64,000 bases of DNA from Datisca glomerata. Its lineage: Eukaryota > Streptophyta > Magnoliopsida > Cucurbitales > Datiscaceae. The notes beneath the pieces were generated by a model. It saw only the letters and a program-made list of their open reading frames with translations. It ran no database searches and was not told the origin of the DNA. The position numbers and the translations under genes were made by a program. Positions 54,808 to 64,000 of the stretch are shown piece by piece; positions within the stretch are counted from its first letter, which is position 1; each line of letters opens with the position of its first letter. Location of the stretch: assembly GCA_003255025.1 (NCBI GenBank), contig QANY01008648.1, positions 1 through 64,000 on the forward strand, given 5' to 3'.

Positions 54808-55407
54808 AGAGACATAGTGTGTGTGAGAGAGAAAGTGAGAGAGAGAGAAAGATAGAGAGAGGGAGAGGGAGAGGGAGCGAGAGAGAGAGAGGGAGTGCGA
54901 GAGAGAGAATGAGAGAGAGGGAAATAGGGAGAGAGAGAGGAAGAAAGAGAGTGCGAGCGAGATAGTGAGATAGAGAATGAGAGAGAGGGGGAGAGAGAGG
55001 GAGAGAGAGTCAGAGGGAAGAGGAGAGAGAAAGAAAGAAGGATAGGGGGAGAGAGAGAATGAGAGAGAGTGTGTGAGAGAGAAAGAGGGTGTGTGAGAGA
55101 AAGAGGGAGGGAGAGAGAGGGAGCGAGAGAGAGAGAGTGAGAGAGAGAGAAAGAGAGAGAGAGAAGAAGGAGTGAGATAAGGAAAGAGAGTTAGAGCGAG
55201 AGAGAGAGAGAACGAGTGAGAGAGAGTGTGTGAGGGAGAGAGGGGGAGAAAGAGAGAGCGAGCGAGAGAGTGCGAGATAGAGAAAGATAGAGTTCGAGAT
55301 AAAGAAAGAGTGAGGGAGAAAGGGAGAGAGAGGGGGAGGGAGAAAGAAAGAGGGAGAGGGAAAGAGAGAGAGCGAGACATAGAGACAGAGAGAGGGATAA
55401 GAGGAAG
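54526..55407 (+). repeat. Long GA-rich homopurine tract upstream of the URP gene
   Basis: About 880 bp consist almost only of GA dinucleotides and short variants (GAGAGG, GAAAGA, GAGTGTGTGA), with few pyrimidines. A pure (GA)n run lies at about 54760-54803. Long open frames on both strands here (Ser/Leu-rich on minus, Arg/Glu-rich on plus) are products of the repeat. The tract ends about 300 bp before the start codon of the splicing-factor gene. GA/TC repeats are bound by plant BPC (GAGA-binding) proteins, and mirror-type purine runs can form triplex DNA; both are inferences here. Confidence 0.95.
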
Positions 55408-55710
55408 TACCATATTTTAATTATTTTTTTTCTAAAAATTACTGTAGAATATTAAAAAATCCCAAGTTATTGGCGACAGATAATCCGGATCGGTGAATGA
55501 GGTCGAGCCAGGTCTCGTGTTTTGAAAAACTTATATGAAGAAAAATATATTATTTTTCTCATTAGTTAGAGGACAAGATCATTTTAATAAATTTTTATTA
55601 AAAATAAAAAAATCGCTCTCCGCAGTTACACTGCTCTTCATAGTTCCAGGGAAAATTTCCCAGAAAACACTTGCAACGTACCTTATGACCGAATCATTTG
55701 CTAACTGGAA
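55408..55710 (+). promoter_or_regulatory. Probable core promoter and 5' UTR of the URP gene
   Basis: This 300-bp stretch separates the GA tract from the start codon. AT-rich TATATGAAGAAAAATATATT at 55532-55551 may hold the TATA element. A pyrimidine-rich CGCTCTCCGCAGTTACACTG (55613-55632) could hold the transcription start. An in-frame TAA at 55702-55704, three codons before the ATG, fixes the start at 55711. The start context GAAATGG (G at -3 and +4) is favourable. Confidence 0.5.
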
Positions 55711-58700
55711 ATGGAATTAGATCAGCAAAGACCGGAGGCTCTGATGGAGAGTACGTGCAGGAAGGAGAAGAGGAAGGCCTTTAAGAAGATGAAGCGGCGA
55801 CAGGTGAGAAAGGAGGTGGCAGAGAAGGAGCGTCTCCAAGAGGAGGCGAGGTTGAACGATCCCGACGAGCAGATGAGGATTCGATTGATGCAGTTGGAAG
55901 AGAATGAGAGGATCGAGAGAGAAAGGACAATGTTCGAGGAACGGGAGAGGGCGTGGGTTGAGGCCATGGAACTGAAGAAGAAGAAGCAGATGGATGAGGA
56001 GGAAGAGGAGCAGCGGAGAAGAGATTTGGAAGCAGAGTCAATGAAGCAACAGGTTTTTCGATTGTTGTTTTTATTGGTTATTTTGATTCCATCTTTTCGT
56101 GGATACTTTAAAGGATTGCTAGGCTAGGTTTTTAAGGTTCTTAGTGCCTGAACTTTTCTGTTTCTTAGGGTTTTGTTGCTGAGTAAGTGTGGGAAGTCGA
56201 ATATAGTCTGCTTGGTTACTCTTGTTCCTGATACTCGAAAGTATTTCTTTGTGAGTAACTGTTTTATGTAAAAACCTCAAAGATGGTAATCACCTGTTTT
56301 TCTTTAATGGATAAGAACCTAAGAATTTTTTGTAGTGAACAGAAAATTGTTCTAAACTGATAAATCAAAACTGTTATTCTGCTGATGAAAGAAAGTCGTT
56401 CTACCAAAGAAATAGCATGCATACAAACTGAGTAATTGGGAAAATCAGAATTTTTTTTTCAAATGAGCTTATTACTCATTGAATTGATTGCAATGCTAGA
56501 TATGGAAAATTGGATTGTTGATCAAGTGAGCTCGGATTGTTTGAACTTTTTCTATTTTGATAAGAATAAGACTTTAGAGTTGGAAGAGTTTATGGTAAAA
56601 GAAGGCCAACCATGTAGTCCTCTGCGGTTATGGCACTATTTTGGAACATTTGGTTGGAGAGAATTAGAAGGAATTCGAGGAAATTTTAGAAGAAGAGGAT
56701 TGTATATGGTTGAAAACTCAATTCTTAGATTCTTTTTCACAAGGAATAAAAAATTGATTGTGTTGGAGAAAGATAGAGGATCAGAGAAAGATATAGGTGA
56801 TCCTCGGTCAGGGAGAATATTCATTCAATGTGTTTTTTTGGTATGTAGGAATATCTGTTCAAATGGTGTTGTCGAAATGGTGACACATTGACGACATTTT
56901 TCTGGTATTCTGGTGACACCTAGTTTTAAGGATTCAATTTAGTTGATTTTCAGTGCAATTTTGGCTTGAAATGTTTCTGCATAAAAGGGATAGAAAAGGG
57001 ATTGAAGAAGGAGGAGGGAGCACCTCGCAAGGGGTGAGGATAAGTGGAAGTGGATGAAGGAGCTTTTACGAAGATGAAGATTGAAGAAGGATATTAGTAT
57101 TTTATAGTTGTTTTGTTAACACACGGTGTGCATCACTTTCTCTACCTTCTCAGAATCTCAGACCACTCATTTCTCCAAACTTCTTTGCTCTTATATTCTT
57201 TGACTTTTTTATATTCTATTTCTTTACTAGCTCACAAAATGGCAAGTGTCTTTCTTCACATTTAAATTACTTTTCTTGGAAGTTCCCCTACTTCATTATT
57301 TTGTTAGTTTTTTCTTATTTATTTTTCCACTTTTTTATTTTTGTTATGTATTGTATTTTTCCTTTTTTCATTGAATATTGGTCTCATGGATTATTTTAAA
57401 TGTTTTTTTTATTATTTAGTACTTTAAGTGTGACTATAATGCCTATTTTGTACTTTTAAAGATGCCCCTTGGTCTTCTTTTTTTGATAATTGGAATTTGT
57501 TATGGATGTAGTTTGTGTAATTTTGGATTTCAGTGTCTGTTTTGTTATTGTTTGTTTAGTTTTCAGTTTTTGGTGGATTACTCATCCTCCGAATCCTGCT
57601 CTTGTACTCTTTTTTTTTTTAATTATAAATATATATTTTTTGTTTCCTGTTAAAAAAATAATGCCTTTTGTAGACATATTTTGGTTTTTTATAGTTTATC
57701 GAGTGTGACCCTTATTTAGATGAAAGTTATATATACAAAAAATATTTCAGAATTTATTTACACAATGCCTTGCTTCGATGCATCATTTGCTTAACCATTG
57801 TTTACACTTAATCCCTTAAGAAAGTTTTGAGACTTGGTGCGCTTAGCGCTTTTGACAACACTGCGATGATTTAAGTTAGGTGTGTGCCAGGAAATTTGAG
57901 TGGTAGACCCCCCTATTAGAATTAAAAACATAGGTCCATGACTGTCGTGAAATTTAAATATTTTTTTATCGGTAATAGGGTCATGAAATTTAAATATATG
58001 AAATCACAACGAATATGAATATGGATATTCTAGATGTGAATACATACTTACATGCTTTTCCATTCAAGAAAGTAGTTTGGACTTTCACTTGATCAATAAT
58101 CATTAGTCTAGCCTATTCTGACATTGCTTTAAGAGTGCTGAGGTTCCTTGTCTGGCTCATAATTGTGGAGAAGCTCCCCACCCCACCACCCAATTTATAT
58201 TTTTCCTCCTATGACAAAGATGTTTTCTTTATGGGGCAAAACTCAATGCAGGTTGGAAACAATACTGAGCTTATCGAGGATGATGGTTGGGACTATGTAG
58301 AAGAAGGGCCCGCTGAAATTATCTGGCAAGGAAATGAGATAATTGTCAAGAAGAAAAGAGTCAGAATTCAAAAGAAGGATGTGAACTCACATGGGAAGAA
58401 GGAGGTATGTTAACAAGCAACTTGTTCTTTTGAATATTTCAATAACTAAGGTGAATGGATTTCATTAATCTACCGCACTATGTAATTCCTCTGTTTGGTC
58501 TTAAGCTTAATTCAGGCTAATAATTTATTTCACAGGCTTTACCTTTTAATCAACAAAAAAAAATTATTTCACAGGATGATGCTATGCCTACATCAAATCC
58601 ACTTCCTCCCCAATCTGAAGCTTTTACTGATTACAAGAGTGCATCAGTATTGCCGCTACAGAAAGTGATTGAGAATGTTGCACAACAAGTCCCTAATTTT

Positions 58701-61700
58701 GGAACAGAACAGGTATACTTCTCTTTCTTTGTCTCTCTTCTAGTTTTTTTTATTGTGCCTTTTCATGACTTTTAGATGCAGTTTTTTAATGTTTTAGAGT
58801 CATTAGCTATAATCTTAGAGTTGTATATTTGCTGATATGCCAGGATAAAGCTCATTGCCCATTTCATCTAAAAACTGGAGCTTGTCGTTTTGGTCAACGC
58901 TGCAGCAGAGTTCATTTTTACCCTGATAAAGCATGCACGTTACTTGTGAAAAACATGTACACTGGTCCTGGCCTTGCTTGGGAGCAGGATGAGGGGCTCG
59001 AGGTCTGTTAATGATGCATTCTTGTGGTTCTTGTATCCTAATAATGGATGTTGAATTTCTCCATTCATTGTAAAGCTATTCTATTTACATTTAGTATTAT
59101 GTAAAGTAGCTAACAATATTCTGCTTGTGCAAGAAAAAAAATTGGACAAAGAAACAAAAAAATGTTATAGTAGTTAACTAACTCTTGGTAGTTTGGTTTG
59201 GCTCAAGTTGATCTCTTCCTAATGTAGTTCAAACACATCTTAGGTTGCTTGTTTCTGGTTAATTAATATTCAATAATGTATCTATAGTATTTGAAAGGAC
59301 AATGCATAGAGATTTTGCTACTTGAAGCTGATTGATTTTACGAACGTAAACCTGTGTGACATTTATATTAGGATATAACTTGGAAAGCGAGTCCTGATAT
59401 ATTATTGCATCACACAAACTTTTGGTGTTGCAGAAAGTCTTTTTGGATCTCTCCAATTTATTCTTCTCGTCTGTTCCTGAGTGTCTGTTGTTCAAGAGTT
59501 GATATCTTCTTCATTTAGTGCTTATTCATATTTTTCGTTCTATTCTCTTTTTATATTGTACGCTTTAGACATGTTCTTTACTCAAAATATTTTATTCATG
59601 TTCAATTCTCTTTATTGCTGTTCTTTGACTTAGCGAAATCCAGAGATTTATTCACATTTCTATTCATATGGAGGTTCACCATTATTGCACTTGCGTAGGT
59701 TGGAATGAGATTCTACCAAGCTTGTATTGTATCCTACTTGCTCTGCCTTAGTCTGGAAATCTTGATTATATTTTATCTTGTAATAATTTATCTCCTCAAT
59801 TATTATACCTTATTTAAAGGTCTCCTTAACCCTTAAATTTGCTGTTATAGTATGCCATTGATGTTTCTTGATGTCTTATCCTGAGTGTTTTATCATGGCT
59901 CAATCCATTAACTTTTATGTTCCAATTTTATGCAAGTCTTTACTTTTTTAGTATTACAATGTCAGACACACGGATAGCACAAGAAGATCTGATGTGAGTT
60001 CACATTTAAAATTAGTTTTTCTAGGGGTGAAATGTACAATTCTAGGATTGCTCTGCCAATTCCTTAACATCTAGTAGTATGTGGGACTACATATCCATCT
60101 TGCATAATGAATAAGTTGTACTGACACTGCAATCACTTCAAAGCATTCGAGGATTGCAGACTGCAACAGGTGTTCTTACACTGATATGGTTAGCACTCTG
60201 GAATCAAACATATTGAACTAATTGAATCAAGTAATGACTGTGCTTTAAGAAGCTATACATCCCCACTGCGAAACATAAGGTTGCTGTGTCTAGTTTATTT
60301 TCAGATATTTAGTCAAACAATATTCCTATCATGCGTAGCTTCCCATACGTTATTATTTGTATGTTCACTCTTTTTCCTTGCTCTTTCTACAGAAGACTAT
60401 TAATGATTTATTGCAACACCCCAAAAGTTATATTCTTTGCTTGGACTTTGGCTCATTGGAATTTATCACTTTTGAACTGATTTTTTGTAACTGGTTTACC
60501 AGTCGTTGGTCATAACTATTTACCAAAGACTCTCATTTCTTGCTCATCATGTTGGTAGATGCTCTCATTCTACTAGTTGAGTGAGGAAGATCATTGGTCT
60601 GACGTGCCTGCACCATTTCTTTCAGTAAGGGGCAAAATCTTAAACGTTCACAACACATTTTAAGAAGAGAGAATCGTTGGTTTCTTTTAGTCATTTCTCT
60701 TTTGTATCGTGACAACTCTTGTTCCCCCACCTTTTTAGCGTTTTGGCCCCCACTACTATTAGAATATATATCTACCTTTCTTCTACTCCTTTGGAACTTC
60801 AAATTTTTTTGAATTAGTTATAAGGCTTGAAAGTGATCATGCTAAAAGTTATATTCTTTGCTTGGACTTTGGCTCATTGGAATTATCACTTTTGAACTGA
60901 TTTTTTGTAACTGGTTTACCAGTCCTTGATCATAACTATTTACCAAAGACTCTCATTTCTTGCTCATCATGTTGGTAGATGCTCTCATTCTACTAGTTGA
61001 GTGAGGAAGATCATTGGTCTGACGTGCCTACACCATTTCTTTCAGTAAGGGGCAAAATCTTAAACGTTCACAACACATTTTAAGAAGAGAGAATCGTTGG
61101 TTTCTTTTAGTCATTTCTCTTTTGTATCGTGACAACTCTTGTTCCCCCACCTTTTTAGCGTTTTGGCCCCTACTACTATTAGAATATATATCTACCTTTC
61201 TTCTACTCCTTTGGAACTTCAAATTTTTTTGAATTAGTTATAAGGCTTGAAAGTGATCATGCTAAAAATTTCATAGCTCAGATCTATAGCTCTATTGTGA
61301 GGATTGAAAGACTTGCCATCATATTGGTGGCAGAATCAGTGAATGGCCTATGTCTTATCTTGCCCTGCCTTTGGGTAAAATTCATCCTTTGAGGCTTCCC
61401 CTTGATTGAGAAAGTTCAGAAAGACTTACTCGGGTGGAGCAGTGCTAACATTCTCCAATTTTCTCTCTAATCTTCCAAATGTTATCTACCAATTTCAAAT
61501 TCCTAAGAAAGCTGCAACTAAGATTGAGAAACTCCTGAGACTTTTTGTGGACGGCTGATGAGGGAAAAAGGAGTGTCTCGGTGAACTGGGACACAATCTC
61601 CAAAATTCATGATGGTAAGAATGGATGGTTCTACTATTAAAAAAAGTGTAACATTGCTCACACTGATAAATGGTTGTGGAGGTTTCCCACATGAATCTTT

Positions 61701-62130
61701 ATGCCATTCAATCATCTTCGGCAAGTCCAAGCTTCATGAGGATGAGATTCAAAAAGTTTTCTAGATGATCACGATGGGATCCTTGGAACCTCATCTTCAT
61801 CCGTCTCTCCATTTTGTTGGTGATCTGTCAAGAATTAGATTTTGGAAGGACTCTTCGATTGACAAGAGTCCTCTAATGTCTATGTTTCTCCATTGCCAGT
61901 CTTTAGATGCAACATCTTATAGTCACTACGACTCTTTCCTTGTTGAAATTCAATTTTTTTGTGGAATCTTAATGATTGGGAAACCATGGAGTTTCCCGTT
62001 GTTGATTGTTTGTTTTAAATCCAAATCTCATGGATAAAAGAAATAAATTCTGATACTTTCTTTATGCATATGACACTCTTTGGACGTGTTAGCACATGTT
62101 TTTGTTGAAATTCTAGATCTATTGTGCTAA

Positions 62131-62161
<31 letters not shown>

Positions 62162-63189
62162 NCTTTAAAATGTTTAACACGACACATGTCATTTAATGAT
62201 TGAGAGTGTCGGTCCCTGATATAAGGCCAACGACTGTCCTTGCTTATGGGTAGTGTGATAAGTTTCGAAGTCTTTGTTCTTCTTCCAATCCAAGGTTCTC
62301 CTGCCTTTAGAGCAGCCATTTACTGCATTGGGAACTGAATTATTGTCATTCTTGTGTTTTAGATATGTTTTTAAGTGCCCTAAGTTGGTCCTCCTCAACA
62401 TCTTTACTAAAAAAAGAGAAGTTTTTATTAGCTACCTTGTCTCGACTATAAGAACTGTTGCTTCTTTTCCACTTTCATTTATGGAGTGGATTGTATCCTT
62501 CAATGTTCACACTTTCCCTCTTTAAATGTGACAATATTAATCTTGTTTAGTTTTTATCCTTATCTTTTCAGTATATGGACGAAGAGGTTGAGCGATGTTA
62601 TGAAGAATTTTATGAGGATGTCCATACGGAATTCTTGAAGTTTGGGGAAATTGTAAATTTCAAGGTTTCCTACCGTTCTCTCTGACTTACAGTTGCTTTT
62701 GATTTGTGCAACTTCTCCTTTGACGTAAAACTTAGACAAAGTAAAACTCAACAAAAATTGCGTTATTAACAAAAGGAGTATTATTATGAGTTTCATTCAA
62801 TGATTACACATGAGTTTGAAATAGTTGATTTCTGGTTCTCAGAAAGTATGAGACACATGAAGACACTATTTTAAAGCCTATAGAAATTTGTTGCCTTAAA
62901 ATTCTCAGTGAATAACTGGCAAAAACAAAATTCTCAGGGTTTTATTGTTGATAGATGGAAATCACAAGCTTGCGTATATTATTACTTACCAAAAAAAAAA
63001 AACAAGCTTGCATATTTTATCAAGCCTACTATATATCTTCTTAGTTATAGGTTAAAAATGTGATTATTTCAGGTGTGCAAAAATGGTTCTTTCCACTTAA
63101 GAGGAAATGTGTACGTACATTATAAATCATTGGATTCTGCTGAACTTGCTTATCATTCCATCAATGGCCGTTTCTTTGCTGGAAAACAG
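55711..63189 (+). CDS. URP (ZRSR2-like): U2AF35-related splicing factor (URP/ZRSR2 homologue), 3' part beyond window
   Basis: In other organisms this family recognises the 3' splice site, especially of U12-type introns, in the nucleus; the maize member is RGH3. Six exons, all phase 0, join into 334 open codons: 55711-56052, 58252-58404, 58575-58712, 58844-59002, 62572-62664, 63073-63189. All introns have GT and AG ends. Residues 1-114 form a Lys/Arg/Glu-rich, coiled-coil-like region ([20 protein letters not shown]). Exon 2 gives [20 protein letters not shown]. Exon 4 carries the first CCCH finger, C216-x8-C225-x5-C231-x3-H235, and LLVKNMY (244-250), the start of the U2AF-homology RRM. Exons 5 and 6 continue it ([23 protein letters not shown]1-like GNVYVHY at 306-312; [10 protein letters not shown]). 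The second CCCH finger and C-terminus should follow but no such exon is seen up to 64000. It appears intact and functional. Confidence 0.93.
56053..58251 (+). other. Intron 1 of the URP gene, with a LINE ORF2 relic
   Basis: The intron is 2.2 kb. At 56436-56891 an open frame exists, but the recognisable signal is in another frame: [20 protein letters not shown] (about 56616-56675), the W-x-x-I-W-L-E-R-N-R-R motif found at the C-terminus of plant LINE ORF2. It is therefore an old LINE relic, not an exon. The rest (56900-58134) is T-rich with no gene. The exon 2 acceptor is CAATGCAG at 58244-58251. Confidence 0.6.
58536..58574 (+). other. Alternative in-frame extension of URP exon 3 (tandem acceptors)
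   Basis: The acceptor TTATTTCACAG occurs twice, ending at 58535 and 58574. The 39 bases between them are in phase, contain no stop and would add 13 residues ([13 protein letters not shown]) between KKE and DDAMP. The downstream site is taken as the main one because it keeps the acidic DDAM start and sits after a long A-rich stretch; either could be used. Confidence 0.5.
59003..60422 (+). other. First part of URP intron 4
   Basis: The 3.57-kb intron 4 begins with donor GTCTGT at 59003. This stretch is AT-rich and non-coding. I see no gene, RNA or transposon signature in it. Confidence 0.6.
60423..61264 (+). repeat. Recent 421-bp tandem duplication in URP intron 4
   Basis: Two head-to-tail copies (60423-60843 and 60844-61264) begin AAAAGTTATATTCTTTGCTT and end GAAAGTGATCATGCT. 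They differ at only a handful of positions (for example TTGGAATTTATC against TTGGAATTATC, and CCCCCACT against CCCCTACT). The minus-strand open frames in each copy ([17 protein letters not shown]...) are the same sequence twice; I recognise no protein family and do not call them genes. Confidence 0.93.
61290..62040 (+). mobile_element. LINE ORF2 3'-half relic in URP intron 4
   Basis: Across frames the + strand reads [24 protein letters not shown] words (about 61480-61535), [17 protein letters not shown] (about 61580-61640) and [20 protein letters not shown] (61816-61875), followed by a segment like the plant LINE block RRNLNDWE. This is the order found after the RT domain in plant L1 ORF2. 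It is much more decayed than the LINEs left of 40 kb and of another family. It could continue to about 62520. Confidence 0.7.
62134..62162. repeat. AT microsatellite with ambiguous base
   Basis: A run of about 14 AT dinucleotides ends in an N at 62162, the only unresolved base in the window. The repeat length in the assembly is therefore uncertain. Confidence 0.95.
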
Positions 63190-64000
63190 GTATTCTGCAT
63201 TTTCTCATCATTTCTAGATTTCTACCTTTTCTTGGTTGTTTTCTCCTCTTAACCTCAGATGGTGCTTTCATATCCAGATAATATTTATCCTTTGCTAAGC
63301 AAAAGATGTTATGAAAAGTGCTTTCATCAAAATTTTTCTTTTTTGGCAAGAAGTCTGCAGTCTGTAAATGTATTGCAAATATCTGCGATTCTTCTTTCTG
63401 GACAGCCTACAGTTTAATGACGTTACTATATTTTTCCATCCATAATTGCATATTACCTTTTTAAAAAGCTCTATGTTATCTTAATTTAGGCATCCCAATG
63501 TGTTGAGGTGAGCGAGATAGTGCATGAAGATGTTCTGGTTCTGTTCATGCATGCAATGACATTAGTCTCACTACTTAATTAAAAAAAGTTGGGACAACTT
63601 TAATACACAAATCTATGTTAGAATTGTTAGCTGAAAGGGAATGGGGCGTGTCCCGTGATAAATGTTTGTAATCTACGATCTGTTATATTTCATTTTAGGC
63701 TGATCCTTTTATTTCTTTTATACCAATTTTATGAACTCATTCCACACATTAGCATTTTTTAGCTGAAATTAGGAATTGCCCAATTCCCAGACAAATCTGC
63801 TCTGTGCATGCTAGCATCTTTTCTCTGCGTATTGATGAGAAAGAATCTGAAGTAGAGCCTCTTGTAAGTCTGATGCCTGATTGGATTATGTTCTCATTTG
63901 TCTTTCTATAATATTGTTTAATGACATGGTAATAACCGCTGATACCAGAGCTCGTAGACTTTATGCTGCTTGTTCATTCTTTGGTTATCTGGCTTAAATT
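63190..64000 (+). other. Start of URP intron 6, running off the window
   Basis: The donor is GTATTC at 63190. The next conserved block of the family (an exon beginning VNCEF with the second CCCH finger) is not found up to 64000, so the intron is at least 811 bp. A stretch ending CTTGTAAGTC at 63870 resembles a donor, but the bases before it do not encode the expected protein. Confidence 0.7.

Noticed and set aside
54505..55413. 302-residue Ser/Leu-rich open frame on the minus strand and Arg/Glu-rich frames on the + strand
   Set aside because: They are translations of the GA/TC repeat with no domain and no codon structure.
56436..56891. 151-residue frame as an extra exon of the URP gene
   Set aside because: The exons on either side join in phase without it, and a LINE motif is readable in a neighbouring frame.
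57400..57720. T-rich open frames with Phe/Leu/Cys-rich hydrophobic products
   Set aside because: Low-complexity T-rich intron sequence without start context or homology.
60533..61222. Pair of minus-strand frames [17 protein letters not shown]... as a duplicated gene
   Set aside because: They are the two copies of a duplicated intron segment. No family is recognised, and they lie antisense in an intron.
62665..63072. Intron 5 as a U12-type intron (donor GTTTCCT resembles GTATCCT)
   Set aside because: No TTCCTTAAC-like branch site lies near the acceptor, so a U2-type intron is more likely.
63770..63880. Possible exon ending CTTGTAAGTC in intron 6
   Set aside because: The bases after the CAATTCCCAG acceptor read to a stop within eight codons in one frame, and no frame gives the expected VNCEF block.

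Overview
The window is nuclear DNA of a flowering plant, most likely a eudicot. It is AT-rich and packed with plant-type Ty3/gypsy retrotransposons primed by initiator tRNA-Met, plant L1-type LINEs, a satellite and one intron-containing gene. No single species can be named from it.

1-13.5 kb: a decayed Ty3/gypsy element (A, + strand; its 5' LTR lies off the left edge). It is broken by a solo LTR in the protease, a short LINE with a target-site duplication, and a large rearranged minus-strand LINE that itself holds a second solo LTR. 13.6-17.8 kb: a satellite array with a monomer of about 168 bp and a higher-order period near 1.48 kb. 17.8-22.9 kb: three LINE pieces in alternating orientation. 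22.9-24.6 kb: a second array of the same satellite with a different higher-order period (about 823 bp), whose junctions carry a LINE 3'-end scar. 24.6-31 kb: an internally deleted LINE (+) and a nearly complete LINE (-). 31-35.7 kb: gypsy element B (-). 35.7-39.1 kb: LINE and LTR scraps, a third satellite array and an inversion within it. 39.1-43.25 kb: a LINE piece, a GATAA microsatellite, an LTR with primer-binding site (element D), and a second copy of B holding a solo LTR. 43.25-48.8 kb: gypsy element C (+), the best preserved, with 5' LTR, PBS, gag, protease, RT, RNase H and a truncated integrase.

48.8-54.5 kb: an unassigned decayed retroelement-like stretch (-), then DNA-transposon-like subterminal repeats beside a captured, intron-containing fragment of the nuclear pore gene NUP205, then a second small CACTA-like block. 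54.5-55.4 kb: an almost pure GA/TC tract of about 880 bp.

55.7 kb to the right edge: the only gene that looks functional, a plant homologue of the U2AF35-related splicing factor (URP/ZRSR2; RGH3 in maize). Six coding exons are visible, all phase 0 and joining into one open frame. The second zinc finger and C-terminus lie beyond the window. Its introns hold LINE relics and a recent 421-bp tandem duplication.

The repeats can be ordered in time. Solo LTRs sit inside elements A, B2 and a LINE, LINEs sit inside A and B, and element D and C insertions cut B2. Nothing here is an operon; the only host function is pre-mRNA splicing.
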